From contig JAGOGF010000001.1 in the NCBI GenBank assembly GCA_017996845.1, forward strand, positions 1 to 64,000: a stretch of DNA of 64,000 nucleotides, read 5' to 3'. The notes beneath the pieces were generated by a model. The model worked only from the letters and a program-made list of their open reading frames with translations. It searched no databases and had not been told where the DNA came from. Position 1 is the first letter of the stretch. Every line of letters starts with the position of its first letter. The stretch is from Butyrivibrio sp. Lineage in GTDB: Bacteria > Bacillota_A > Clostridia > Lachnospirales > Lachnospiraceae. Made by a program: the position numbers and the translations under genes. Below, in pieces: positions 8,848 to 18,157 of the stretch.

Positions 8848-9759
8848 TTAATATACAACCCATTTCTTCTGTCCCCGGAACTGTATCCCTGTGATAATCA
8901 GAATAATGGCAAACAGGAAATATGCTTCTGCGGATGCATATCCGAAATGCATATATTTAAAGCCCTCCTGATAGATTCGGTAAACAAGCACGTTGGTTGC
9001 ACGTCCCGGTCCTCCTTCTGTCATGATATTGATCAGATCAAAAACCTGGAATGAATTTATGATCAGCAAAATCAAAATCAGGAATGTAGTAGGTGAAAGC
9101 AGTGGCAAAGTAATATGGAAAAATTTGGTCAATCCACTTGCACCATCAACCTCCGAAGCTTCATAGAGCTGCTTCGGAATTCCCTGCAGTCCTGCAAGAA
9201 AAATGATCATATAATAACCTGACCATTTCCATACTGTTACGATCATAACTGCAGGAAGCGCTGATTTTGTTGATAACAGCCATCCCGGCGGATTCGCTAT
9301 TCCGATGCTTTTTATAAAGTTGTTGATTGGCCCGACTGTAGGGTTAAAGAGCAGTGTCCAGATGATGCCGACCGCCACCATAGATGTGATATACGGGAAA
9401 AAGAAAACCGTCTTGAATACTGACGATCCTTTAATTCCTTTATTAACGGCTACTGCCAGCAGCAGGGACAAAATCATCGTCCCCGGAACGGTAAACAGGG
9501 TATATACAATATTATTTTTAAATGATACAAGGAAATAGCTGTCCTTGAACATCGCTGCATAATTCTGTAATCCAACAAAATTCATTGTCTTAAATCCATC
9601 ATAGTCCGTAAGTGAAATGTATAACCCCATAAAGATCGGAATGATCATAAATGTAATGAATATGACCAGACTCGGAAGAATGAAGAGGTAACCTGAAATA
9701 ACTTCACTTTTACGGTATTTTACCTTTACACCGGATAACTGCTTTTTTTCGTCTTTCAT
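8848..9759 (-). CDS. Carbohydrate ABC importer permease, MalF/UgpA type
   Basis: A 303-residue permease with an N-terminal cytoplasmic stretch, a first helix around residues 22-44 and the EAG-type loop YEASEVDGASGLTKFFHITLP near residue 200. It pairs with the MalG-type permease directly downstream. AAGGAAAAAAC precedes the ATG. The gene lies 85 bases after the binding-protein gene, and an inverted repeat in that gap probably lowers its transcription relative to the binding protein. Confidence 0.93.
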   Translation of the reverse strand: MKDEKKQLSGVKVKYRKSEVISGYLFILPSLVIFITFMIIPIFMGLYISLTDYDGFKTMNFVGLQNYAAMFKDSYFLVSFKNNIVYTLFTVPGTMILSLLLAVAVNKGIKGSSVFKTVFFFPYITSMVAVGIIWTLLFNPTVGPINNFIKSIGIANPPGWLLSTKSALPAVMIVTVWKWSGYYMIIFLAGLQGIPKQLYEASEVDGASGLTKFFHITLPLLSPTTFLILILLIINSFQVFDLINIMTEGGPGRATNVLVYRIYQEGFKYMHFGYASAEAYFLFAIILIITGIQFRGQKKWVVY

Positions 9760-9778
9760 GTTTTTTCCTTCATCTTAT

Positions 9779-9814
9779 GAAAGGGGAAGATATACCTGTC
9801 TATCCTCCCCTTTC
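9779..9814 (-). terminator. Intercistronic hairpin between binding-protein and permease genes
   Basis: GAAAGGGGA at 9779-9787 pairs with TCCCCTTTC at 9806-9814. The following uridine run is short, so it may act as a partial terminator or as a 3' stabiliser of the binding-protein mRNA rather than as a full stop. Confidence 0.55.
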
Positions 9815-9844
9815 TATGATCTGTATTATGAACTGCTGCCGTAA

Positions 9845-11194
9845 TTACTTATTGTATTTGGCACGAAGCTCGTCTGCCTGTGCTGTAAAATCTTTCATAC
9901 ACTTGTTAATGTCTTCTTCACCAAGGAAATAGAGTTGTGCATTTTCGTTCAATGCATTTGCAAATTCATCATACCCTGCTGCATTTGGCTGTTCCTGAAC
10001 TTTCTTTGCATCAAAGAGATAATGAACGGAGGCTTTCCCGCTTGCTTTTTCAAGTGCCTGTTCTGCACTGTCTGAAGAGTATGCGTGGATCATACCAGTA
10101 CTTGCATAAATCTCTGATCCCTTTTCTCCACACAGATAATTCAGGAAGTCATATGCTTCATCCGGGTGTTTGCAACCGCTTGTAATAGCTGCATACTGGA
10201 ACTGTCCCCATGAAGTACCATCTGCTACGCCTTCCGGAACGGGCATCGGTGCAACTTCCCAGTTTACATTGGTATCTCCTGAAGCCTGTGCATTCATGAG
10301 CATATTGACACTCCATTCTCCGTTCGGAAGAAGTGCAACATGACCATTCTCAAATTCAGACATATAATCATACGTTCCGGAAGATACATCTGCATAAGAA
10401 TAATGTGTTCCGTTTGTCATAAATGTATTTAAAAGTTCGAGAGATTTCTGAATATACTGTGTATTGGCATCATTTACATATACGCCGTGCTGAACGGAAT
10501 AGAACTGATAAATCCATGGTACCCAGTATCCAGCCTTGATTGCAGTACCATCCCCGGCAGTCTTACCTTTGAGTCCGTCTGCAACTTTCTTGGAATAATC
10601 CACATATTCTTCCCATGTCATCTGTCCCGGTGCATCAACACCTGCTTCTTTCAACAGATCTGCATTATAAAAAAGTGCCCAGCAGGTTGTTCTTGTCGGA
10701 AGTGCATAATACTTCCCATCAACATCACTGGTTTTCCACATTTCTCCATATTTGGATGTATCAAGACCACTTTTGGATATTCTGTCAGTAACATCCAGAA
10801 GCGCACCCTGATTCGCATAATTGGTCATCTGTGAAACGCCGCGAATATCCACCAGATCTACCGAAGTATCACCTGCCAGCATTACTTTGAGCTTATCATC
10901 ATAATCATCACTGGCAACCGTATTCAAATCAACTTCTACCTTATCCTGTGAAGCATTATATGCTTCAACTACTTTTTTGATGTAGTTTTCCTCATCACTC
11001 CAGATATAGAATGAAAGTTTTACCTTTTCTCCGCTTGCAACAGTTGTTGCAGAAGCTTCTGATGTTGCAGCGTCCTGCCCCTTTTCCTGTGATGAACCTG
11101 CTGTACCCGTCGCTGATCCGCAGCCGGCCAGCCCAGCTATCATCATTGCAGACAATGAAACGGCAACCATACGTTTTAACACATTTTTCTTCAT
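9845..11194 (-). CDS. Extracellular sugar-binding lipoprotein
   Basis: A 449-residue family 1 solute-binding protein, the first gene of the importer operon ending at 7972. The start is the ATG at 11194, with GGGAGG six bases upstream; an in-frame ATG at 11239 has no ribosome site. The signal peptide runs to the lipobox LAGC and is followed by a Gly/Ser/Ala-rich linker, as in lipid-anchored proteins. The mature domain shows YYALPTRTTCWALFYN and MTWEEY, shared with the paralog at 6658. The bound sugar cannot be inferred. The upstream DUF624 transcript ends at a terminator at 11320-11360, so this gene has its own promoter, which I could not place with confidence. Confidence 0.92.
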   Translation of the reverse strand: MKKNVLKRMVAVSLSAMMIAGLAGCGSATGTAGSSQEKGQDAATSEASATTVASGEKVKLSFYIWSDEENYIKKVVEAYNASQDKVEVDLNTVASDDYDDKLKVMLAGDTSVDLVDIRGVSQMTNYANQGALLDVTDRISKSGLDTSKYGEMWKTSDVDGKYYALPTRTTCWALFYNADLLKEAGVDAPGQMTWEEYVDYSKKVADGLKGKTAGDGTAIKAGYWVPWIYQFYSVQHGVYVNDANTQYIQKSLELLNTFMTNGTHYSYADVSSGTYDYMSEFENGHVALLPNGEWSVNMLMNAQASGDTNVNWEVAPMPVPEGVADGTSWGQFQYAAITSGCKHPDEAYDFLNYLCGEKGSEIYASTGMIHAYSSDSAEQALEKASGKASVHYLFDAKKVQEQPNAAGYDEFANALNENAQLYFLGEEDINKCMKDFTAQADELRAKYNK

Positions 11195-11319
11195 TTGTAA
11201 CCTCCCATTTAAATTTCCGATACCATTTAACAGCTTCATACTTACAGGGTAATTCTAATGAATATCAGGGTTATCGAACAGGTTGATCTTTTATCCACCC
11301 TGTCAGATATACCCATTAT

Positions 11320-11360
11320 AAAAAGACCGCCCGGAAGTTTATCTTCCAAACGGTCTTTTT
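11320..11360 (-). terminator. Intrinsic terminator after the GH31/DUF624 operon
   Basis: AAAAAGACCG at 11320-11329 pairs with CGGTCTTTTT at 11351-11360, with an inner CGGAAG/CTTCC stem. On the minus strand it ends in a run of U just after the DUF624 stop at 11378. It separates that operon from the next importer. Confidence 0.85.
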
Positions 11361-11377
11361 ATTCGATTCTCTTTATT

Positions 11378-12025
11378 CTATTCTGCCCTGTCTTCCATTT
11401 CAGGTTCATACCTTTGGAGCACATTTTCCATAAACTCTGACAGTACAAATACTGCAGGCCCGGGAATCAGAATAAGCAGAAAAACAAATTTGTATAATAA
11501 TACGCCAATACAAAACAGCATACACCAGATCATGACTGTTGTTCCCAAATGTCTGACTGCCATGTAGGCAGATTGCTTCAAAAGCCATACAGACCCCATT
11601 TCATATCTGGAGAGCGCTGCGAATAAATATATTGTGATCGTTATGACTCCCAACAAAACTGCAATATAAAACATCAGCATAAACAATGCCAGATTGCCAT
11701 TTGCCCGGTTCAGCAAAATGGTAATATTAGAAACTGCAGTTCCTGAGATGATTAACATAATCAGTGTCAGAATACTTCCCTGTTTCAGATTCATTTTGAA
11801 GGAATGAAAAAAACTGCGTATCGGATAACTTTCTCCTTTTTTGATACATTTCACTACTGCATAATACAATGCCGAAGAAGCTGCTCCAATCGTCACCAAA
11901 GGTATACTGCATATAATCCACAGAATTCCCAGTACCAGAAGATCAAATACCGCATTCATGAAACTGATATATTTTTCACTGTATCCTGCACTGTCATGCT
12001 GATCTGTATTTGCTTTTTTTTTCAT
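11378..12025 (-). CDS. DUF624 (YesL-like) membrane protein
   Basis: A 215-residue membrane protein with about five hydrophobic helices, matching the DUF624/YesL pattern: an N-terminal FDLLVLGILWIICSIPLVT helix followed by IGAASSALYYAVVKC. YesL-like proteins occur next to family 1 sugar-binding proteins and YesMN pairs in Firmicutes; their biochemical role is unknown and I do not propose one. AGGAGA precedes the ATG. The gene begins 27 bases after the GH31 stop and is the last of the run 19561-11378. Confidence 0.85.
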   Translation of the reverse strand: MKKKANTDQHDSAGYSEKYISFMNAVFDLLVLGILWIICSIPLVTIGAASSALYYAVVKCIKKGESYPIRSFFHSFKMNLKQGSILTLIMLIISGTAVSNITILLNRANGNLALFMLMFYIAVLLGVITITIYLFAALSRYEMGSVWLLKQSAYMAVRHLGTTVMIWCMLFCIGVLLYKFVFLLILIPGPAVFVLSEFMENVLQRYEPEMEDRAE

Positions 12026-12052
12026 TTTTCTCTCCTGATTTACTGATACTGA

Positions 12053-14062
12053 TTACTGAAAGGTAACTTCTGCCAGTTTGTCTTTCCTGATAAAAACAGG
12101 AATACAGTCAAGGGAAGCCGCTGCTTCTATTATGGTATTTCCCTGATACAGCCTGCCATCATAAAGTTCTCTCCATTCTCCCTCCGGAAGATAAAGCTGT
12201 CTGCTCCTGCCCCCTTCCTGCAGAATCGGAGCAACCAGAATATCCGGTCCGAACATGTATTCATCTTCTACTTCCCATGCGTCCATATCCGCAGGAAAAT
12301 CAAAAAACAGCGGACGCATAACAGGAGCACCGCTCTTGTGTGCCTGCTCCATGACACTGCGAATATAAGGACGCATTTTTTCTCTCAGAATCAGATACTT
12401 CCGGCAAATCTCATACACTTCTTCTCCGTATGACCAGACTTCATTGTCAGCACCACTAAGACACTTTCCGCCACCGCTTTTCCCGATCGGCTCTTTGAAT
12501 GGTTCACGGAATCCGTGCAGTCTCATAACCGGACAAAAAGTTCCAAACTCAAACCAACGAATCAGCAGCTCCCTGAACGAAGGATCCTGAATGTTTCCAC
12601 CGTGAAAGCCTCCAATATCAGTTGTCCACCAGGGGATTCCTGCAATCCCCATATTCAGTCCTGCACGCAGCTGATTATTGAGTGAACAGAAAGAAGAGTC
12701 TATATCTCCCGACCATACCAGGGCACCATATCTTTGTGAACCGGCCCAGGCACAACGTAACAGATTTACTATATTATCCTGCCCCTCTGCCTGCATTCCC
12801 TCATATACCATCCTGGCATACTGTCTGGGATAAATATTACCAATTTCCTTGTCTGCTCCCCTGTAGAAACGATAATGCTGGTATTCATAGCCCGTCAGTT
12901 CAGGTTCCGCCTCATCCAACCAGAACAGGTGGATGCCCTTTTGATAATAGTTTTCCTTTATCTTTTCCCACACGTAATTTCTGGTATCCGGATTGGTAAC
13001 ATCGATAAATGCTGCATTTCCGAGCTGACCCAGCCGTTTTCCCCGCTCGGTTCTTATCAGATACCCCAGCTCGGTCATCTCTTCATAATTTTCGCTCTCT
13101 CCGTCTACCGTCGGCCAAATGGAAACCATCAGCGTAATGTTCATTTCCCGAAGTTCTCTTACCATTCCTTCCGGATCCGGCCAGTAATCTTCGTCGAATT
13201 TCCAGTCCCCTTCATGCGGCCAGTGAAAGAAATCAACCACAATTACATCAATTGGCAGCTCTCTTCTGCGATATTCCCGCGCAATATTCAAAATTTCTTC
13301 CTGCGTCTGATACCTGAGTTTACACTGCCAGAACCCCATCCCATATTCCGGCATCATCGGTACTCTTCCTGTTAATTCCGAATAATTTGACTCTATCTCC
13401 GCCGGTGTATTCCCTGTCGTAATCCAGTAATCCATCTGTTTGGTGGAATCTGCCCGCCATTCTGTCAGATTTTTGCCAAAAGCGACACTTCCGATTGCAG
13501 GATTATTCCATAAAAAGCCATATCCCCTGTCAGAGAGCACAAACGGAACACTGGCCTGCGAATTGCGATGTGCCAGCTCAAGTGTACATCCTTTGAGGTC
13601 AAGATAAGGCTGCTGATACTGACCCATTCCGAATAGCTTCTCTTTATCACATGCCTCAAACCGCAGTGTCAGACGATAATTGTCCATTGCTTCATAGGAT
13701 TCAAATGTTCTGGGGGCAATCTCCAGTGCGCTGTTAAACTCTTTCCTGCCTTCTTCTGCCATTGTGCGTATCCGCTCATATTCTTCCAGAAGCAGCTGCC
13801 CATTCCCCTTCCTGAAACGCAGTTTTCCTGTTCTTGTCATCTCACAGATCAGATCTCCGTTTTGTATAAAAGTACTTGTTCCTTCCTGTTTTATACTGAC
13901 TTTGCAGGTATATTGCGGCAGAAGGGCTGAGGTATCATCTTCGGAATTGAATTCATACCTCTGCGTGGCACGGATCCGAAAACTGTTCTTTCCCCAGGGT
14001 TCTATACACAGCAGTTCTTTATCAAAACGTCGAAGAAGCCTGTTTTCTTCCTTTTTCAGCAT
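12053..14062 (-). CDS. Glycoside hydrolase family 31, alpha-xylosidase-like (second copy)
   Basis: A 669-residue GH31 enzyme with an N-terminal beta-sandwich, a (beta/alpha)8 barrel and a C-terminal beta domain. The probable nucleophile is Asp383 in FWLDEAEPE and the acid/base is Asp453 in LVWSGDI. The WLDEAEPE form resembles the WMDATEPD motif of bacterial alpha-xylosidases more than the WxDMNE of alpha-glucosidases, so I lean to alpha-xylosidase. It has no signal peptide. It is a tandem paralog of the gene directly upstream, with long shared blocks such as MPEYGMGFWQCKLRYQTQEE and DVIVVDFFHWP. The gap between the two genes is 64 bases. Differences in the aglycone region may give the copies different substrates. 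Confidence 0.87.
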   Translation of the reverse strand: MLKKEENRLLRRFDKELLCIEPWGKNSFRIRATQRYEFNSEDDTSALLPQYTCKVSIKQEGTSTFIQNGDLICEMTRTGKLRFRKGNGQLLLEEYERIRTMAEEGRKEFNSALEIAPRTFESYEAMDNYRLTLRFEACDKEKLFGMGQYQQPYLDLKGCTLELAHRNSQASVPFVLSDRGYGFLWNNPAIGSVAFGKNLTEWRADSTKQMDYWITTGNTPAEIESNYSELTGRVPMMPEYGMGFWQCKLRYQTQEEILNIAREYRRRELPIDVIVVDFFHWPHEGDWKFDEDYWPDPEGMVRELREMNITLMVSIWPTVDGESENYEEMTELGYLIRTERGKRLGQLGNAAFIDVTNPDTRNYVWEKIKENYYQKGIHLFWLDEAEPELTGYEYQHYRFYRGADKEIGNIYPRQYARMVYEGMQAEGQDNIVNLLRCAWAGSQRYGALVWSGDIDSSFCSLNNQLRAGLNMGIAGIPWWTTDIGGFHGGNIQDPSFRELLIRWFEFGTFCPVMRLHGFREPFKEPIGKSGGGKCLSGADNEVWSYGEEVYEICRKYLILREKMRPYIRSVMEQAHKSGAPVMRPLFFDFPADMDAWEVEDEYMFGPDILVAPILQEGGRSRQLYLPEGEWRELYDGRLYQGNTIIEAAASLDCIPVFIRKDKLAEVTFQ

Positions 14063-14126
14063 GTTATCCCTTTCTGATCTTACTTCTGTTTTGTGATGCT
14101 ATCCTTTATTTTACTATGTTTTCTCC

Positions 14127-16214
14127 TTATATTCCCAGTTTAAATCCATCCCGGGTAAATAACGGAATCTGATCCAGCGGTGTTTCAACACTCACGCTTT
14201 GGCCTCCGCCGGTTCTCTCTCCTGTCCAGACATTTGTCCAGGTACTTCCTTCCGGCAAATATATGATTTTGGATTTCTGACCTTTCTCCATTACCGGAGC
14301 AACCAGAATCTTATTACCAAACATATACTCTGATTCATTCTTCCATGCCTCAGCATCCTGCGGGAAATCATAAAACAACGGCCGCATGAGAGGATCTCCT
14401 TTTTCATGCGCAGCCTGCATCAGTTCCCGTATGTATGGTCTCATTTGTTCACGAAGCGCGATATATTTTTTACAGATTTCATACACCTGATCTCCATATG
14501 ACCAGATTTCATTTGGTGCACCTGACACACAGGCAGCTCCTCCGGTTGTCCCCTGCTGCGGTTGATAAGGCATCCGATATCCGTGTAGTCGCATAACAGG
14601 ACAAAACGTGCCATATTCAAACCATCTCAGGAACACTTCGTGATACGTTTCGTCATTGATATTGGCTCCAAAAAAGCCTCCAATATCCGTCGTCCACCAT
14701 GGGATTCCTGCAATTCCCATGCTGAGGCCTGCGCAGAACTGATTCTGCAGACTTTCAAATGTGGAATGAATATCGCCTGACCATACCAGTGCACCATACT
14801 TCTGGGAACCTGCCCACGCACATCGCAGCAAATTCACAATATTTTCCTGACCTGCTTCCTGCATGCCATCAAAAAATGTTTTGGCATACATCACCGGATA
14901 AGTATTTCCGACCTGCACATTCGGTCCTTCGTGATATCTGTAGTTTTCAAAATCATATACTGTGTATTCCGGTTCCGCCTCATCCAGCCAGAATATCTTC
15001 ACGCCTTTATCATAATAATTCTTCCGGCACTTTTTCCATACATACTCTCTGGCTTCCGGATTGGTCGGATCAAACTGGATTGTGTTCCCCTGATAGGTAT
15101 TATCGATACGAACGCCTTTCTCCACTCTGGTCAAGAGTCCCTTTGCCATCATTTCTTCAAAATTCTCACTGTTATAATCAACCATTGGCCATACAGAAAC
15201 CATAAGCTCGATTCCCTTTTCCTGCAGTTCCCGGATCATTGCATCCGGATCCGGCCAGTAGGTCTTGTCAAATCTCCAGTCTCCCTGTTTGGGCCAGTGG
15301 AAGAAATCAACCACAATGACATCTATCGGTATCTGACGCCTTTTGTATTCTCTTGCAACCTCCAGAAGTTCCTCCTGCGTCTGATAGCGGAGCTTACACT
15401 GCCAGAATCCCATCCCATACTCCGGCATCATAGGGACTTTTCCGGTTGCATCCGCATAGGAATGTTCGATCTCTTCCGGTGTATCGCCTGCTGTAATCCA
15501 ATAATCCAGCTTTTTGGTCGAAAGGGCGATCCAACTGGTAATATTCTTGTTAAAATTCACTTTTCCGATTGCAGGATTATTCCACAAAAAGCCATATCCC
15601 AGTGAAGAAATATAAAATGGAACACTTGCCTGTGAATTTCTATGTGCCAGTTCAAGCTCTGCTCCCTTTAAATCCAAAAATTTCTGCTGATACTGACCCA
15701 TTCCATAAATTTTCTCATTTGCATTTGCCTCAAAACGCATCGTCAGTTCATAGTCTCCACCAATAATCGGTTTGAATTCTCTTGCTTCTACCTCCAGTGA
15801 GCTTGTCGTAACTGCAAACATATCTCTTCTGTTTCTGACATATTCCTCCAGCAGTAATTTCCCTTTATCATTATAAAAAGTAATTTTCCCTATGTTATTA
15901 ATCTGTGCTGAAATTTTTCCATTTTTAATACTTGCCGAAAACGCTTCAATCCTGATTTCTGAATGATTGCCCACAGGCTTTTGATCCAGCGCCCATAACT
16001 CCTGCGGCATAGCTGATTCCTTGCTGGAACGTACCCGCAGACTGTTTGCCCCCCAGGGTTCAATTATCACACGTTCTGCATCATATCTGTAATACAGTGA
16101 ACCATCTTTTTCTGAAAAGTATCCCAACAGAAAATCACTGTCAGATCTGAAATCTCCGGTTTTCTGCTCTTTTTTTTCTTCATTTATTATATGAATATCC
16201 ACTTTTCCCTCCAT
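14127..16214 (-). CDS. Glycoside hydrolase family 31, alpha-xylosidase-like (first copy)
   Basis: A GH31 enzyme of up to 695 residues. Nucleophile Asp411 lies in FWLDEAEPE and acid/base Asp481 in LVWSGDI. The N-terminal 30 residues are polar and not conserved in the downstream paralog. The start is uncertain: the ATG at 16214 has only AAGAAGGG 20 or more bases upstream, while a GTG four codons later follows GGAGG at five bases. It follows the MalG-type permease by 47 bases and clearly belongs to that importer operon, so it should process the imported sugar in the cytoplasm. Compared with the second copy it has a longer loop around residues 365-382. Confidence 0.87.
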   Translation of the reverse strand: MEGKVDIHIINEEKKEQKTGDFRSDSDFLLGYFSEKDGSLYYRYDAERVIIEPWGANSLRVRSSKESAMPQELWALDQKPVGNHSEIRIEAFSASIKNGKISAQINNIGKITFYNDKGKLLLEEYVRNRRDMFAVTTSSLEVEAREFKPIIGGDYELTMRFEANANEKIYGMGQYQQKFLDLKGAELELAHRNSQASVPFYISSLGYGFLWNNPAIGKVNFNKNITSWIALSTKKLDYWITAGDTPEEIEHSYADATGKVPMMPEYGMGFWQCKLRYQTQEELLEVAREYKRRQIPIDVIVVDFFHWPKQGDWRFDKTYWPDPDAMIRELQEKGIELMVSVWPMVDYNSENFEEMMAKGLLTRVEKGVRIDNTYQGNTIQFDPTNPEAREYVWKKCRKNYYDKGVKIFWLDEAEPEYTVYDFENYRYHEGPNVQVGNTYPVMYAKTFFDGMQEAGQENIVNLLRCAWAGSQKYGALVWSGDIHSTFESLQNQFCAGLSMGIAGIPWWTTDIGGFFGANINDETYHEVFLRWFEYGTFCPVMRLHGYRMPYQPQQGTTGGAACVSGAPNEIWSYGDQVYEICKKYIALREQMRPYIRELMQAAHEKGDPLMRPLFYDFPQDAEAWKNESEYMFGNKILVAPVMEKGQKSKIIYLPEGSTWTNVWTGERTGGGQSVSVETPLDQIPLFTRDGFKLGI

Positions 16215-16261
16215 AACAGAGCGTTTTCACGCTTCCCTTCTTCAAACACTGCCATATCAGA

Positions 16262-17137
16262 TCATTCCTTTACTGCTCCTGCCGTCAATCCTCCGACAAT
16301 ATATTTCTGCAGGAAAACAAACAAAATGATAACCGGTGTAACCAGAATTGTTCCATACGCCATAATACAGTTCCATTTGGTTCCCCACTTACTTTGGAAT
16401 TTATATATATTAGCTGTAAGTGGACGCATATCTGACTGCACATTAAATGTCATGGAATAGGCAAGATCATTCCAGCCGCTCAAAAAGGATATGACTAAAA
16501 CAGTTATAATTCCTGTCTTAATAGCGGGTATCATAATTCTGACAAAGGATTCCAGTACATTACACCCGTCGATTCGTGCGGCGTCATCCAAAGAAGATGG
16601 TACCCCTTTAAAATAAGGTCTGAGCGTTACGACAATAAACGGAACTGAACCTGATGAAATTGCAAGTGCAGGTCCGATATAGGTTCCAAGCAAATGAAAT
16701 CTGCTGAAGATCAGATACATTGGCGTCAGCATCAAGGATGCCGGCAGCATCTGCGTTACCAGAAAGGTCAGCAGAAACCCTTTCCCTCCGGGAACTTTAT
16801 ATCTTCCCATTCCGTATGCAGCCGTCACGCCAAATCCCATTGACAGGAACATGGACAAAAATGCAATGATCAGGCTGTTTTTTAATGAGGAAATAAACTC
16901 CGCATCCTGAAAATTGAGTTTCCAGGGTCTTAATGTAAAATGATGCGGATAATAAGTCACCAGTTTACCAAAAGACTCCGCATCCGATTTAAAAGACATC
17001 ATCACAAGCCAGTATATCGGAAAAAGAAAAATAACTGCTACGATTACTGAAACAATACACAAAATAGCATTGTTTCTTCTTTCTTTGTGTGTCATTGCTT
17101 CTTCCCGAAGCTTCAGTGTTCTGACAAGTCCTGCCAT
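16262..17137 (-). CDS. Carbohydrate ABC importer permease, MalG type
   Basis: A permease of about 291 residues with six hydrophobic helices and the ATPase-contact loop DDAARIDGCNVLESFVRIMIP near residue 190. The upstream permease ends at 17140. Three start candidates lie within ten bases of AAGGAGG; the ATG at 17137 has spacing ten, and a TTG at 17143 would overlap the upstream stop. It is the third gene of the importer 19561-16262 and is followed by the two GH31 genes. Confidence 0.92.
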   Translation of the reverse strand: MAGLVRTLKLREEAMTHKERRNNAILCIVSVIVAVIFLFPIYWLVMMSFKSDAESFGKLVTYYPHHFTLRPWKLNFQDAEFISSLKNSLIIAFLSMFLSMGFGVTAAYGMGRYKVPGGKGFLLTFLVTQMLPASLMLTPMYLIFSRFHLLGTYIGPALAISSGSVPFIVVTLRPYFKGVPSSLDDAARIDGCNVLESFVRIMIPAIKTGIITVLVISFLSGWNDLAYSMTFNVQSDMRPLTANIYKFQSKWGTKWNCIMAYGTILVTPVIILFVFLQKYIVGGLTAGAVKE

Positions 17138-17139
17138 AA

Positions 17140-18033
17140 TCAATCATCCTCCTTGGAAATCAGACGCAGATAAAATAGCCCGATCACAAATAAAACTGCA
17201 AACAATACCATTGCAACCGCCGATCCTTTTGAGAATTCATATTGTTTGAATGAAAGATTATACGCATATGTTCCCAGCACGTCTGTTGAATTCAACGGGC
17301 CTCCCGCAGTCATAATGAACATCAGATCAAATGCCTTGAATGTATATATGAATCCCAGCATGAGAACTGCAAGAATTGCCGGTTTCATAAGCGGAATCGT
17401 GATCAGCCAGAATCTTTGCCAGATATTGGCACCATCTACCTCCGCGCTTTCCAGTACCTCTGTAGATATCCCGTCCAGCCCTGATGTGAGCAACAGCATA
17501 TTAAACGGAATCCCAACCCAGCAGTTCATTGCAATTACCGCAGCCATGGCTGTTGATGGCTGCAAAAGCCAGTCCACCGGAGCATTGATCAATCCCGTTC
17601 TGATCAGCAGATCATTGATCACACCACTGGATTTATCAAACATATTCTTACCAAGAAGCGCTGTTACGGACATGGGCATCATATACCCGACCAGAATCAT
17701 TCCACGAATCGGTCCCGCAAAAGAAAATTTCTTGGTAAACAAAAGGGCAAAGAGAAATCCGATTGTGAACTGAAAAAACAGACACCAGAAAGTAAATACA
17801 AAAGAATTTTTCAGCACCAGTAAAAAAGTTGCATTATGAAACAGCTCATAATAATTTTTAAATCCGATAAAAGTAGATGTTCCTGCCGCAAATGTTTTAA
17901 CATTAACATTTTTAAAACTCAAAAAAATATTATAAATAAGGGGATACCCCAAAATAATCAGCATATAGATAAATCCGGGCAGAATAAAAGAATATCCTTC
18001 TCTGCGCTTTTTTTGTGCCATTGTAAGTTTCAA
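17140..18033 (-). CDS. Carbohydrate ABC importer permease, MalF/UgpA type
   Basis: A permease of about 297 residues with six helices and the loop ESAEVDGANIWQRFWLITIP near residue 205. The frame is open up to 18117, but that region is occupied by the terminator-like hairpin at 18056-18106, so the first 28 codons are probably not translated. The best start is the TTG at 18033, ten bases after AAAGGA, or the ATG four codons later. It pairs with the MalG-type permease whose gene overlaps or abuts its end. Confidence 0.9.
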   Translation of the reverse strand: MKLTMAQKKRREGYSFILPGFIYMLIILGYPLIYNIFLSFKNVNVKTFAAGTSTFIGFKNYYELFHNATFLLVLKNSFVFTFWCLFFQFTIGFLFALLFTKKFSFAGPIRGMILVGYMMPMSVTALLGKNMFDKSSGVINDLLIRTGLINAPVDWLLQPSTAMAAVIAMNCWVGIPFNMLLLTSGLDGISTEVLESAEVDGANIWQRFWLITIPLMKPAILAVLMLGFIYTFKAFDLMFIMTAGGPLNSTDVLGTYAYNLSFKQYEFSKGSAVAMVLFAVLFVIGLFYLRLISKEDD

Positions 18034-18055
18034 GCCACCCACATCCTTTCTTCTT

Positions 18056-18106
18056 AAAAAGACTGCTACAGGAATCATTTCCATGAATTTCTGCAGCAGT
18101 CTTTTT
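18056..18106 (-). terminator. Intercistronic terminator/attenuator between binding protein and permeases
   Basis: AAAAAGACTGCT at 18056-18067 pairs perfectly with AGCAGTCTTTTT at 18095-18106, giving a U-rich tail on the minus strand. It lies between the binding-protein stop and the permease start and should end a large share of transcripts after the binding-protein gene. Confidence 0.8.
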
Positions 18107-18157
18107 GGATACGGCATTTATGAATCAGCCGCATGATTTGTTTCTATTTTCCCACCT

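Noticed and set aside
14931..15605. Plus-strand frame of 224 codons inside the first GH31 gene
   Set aside because: Antisense shadow of an enzyme with both catalytic residues in place. Similar frames occur opposite the second GH31 gene and GH127.
18034..18117. Longer N-terminus of the permease at 17140
   Set aside because: The extra 28 codons coincide with a perfect terminator hairpin and lack a ribosome site.
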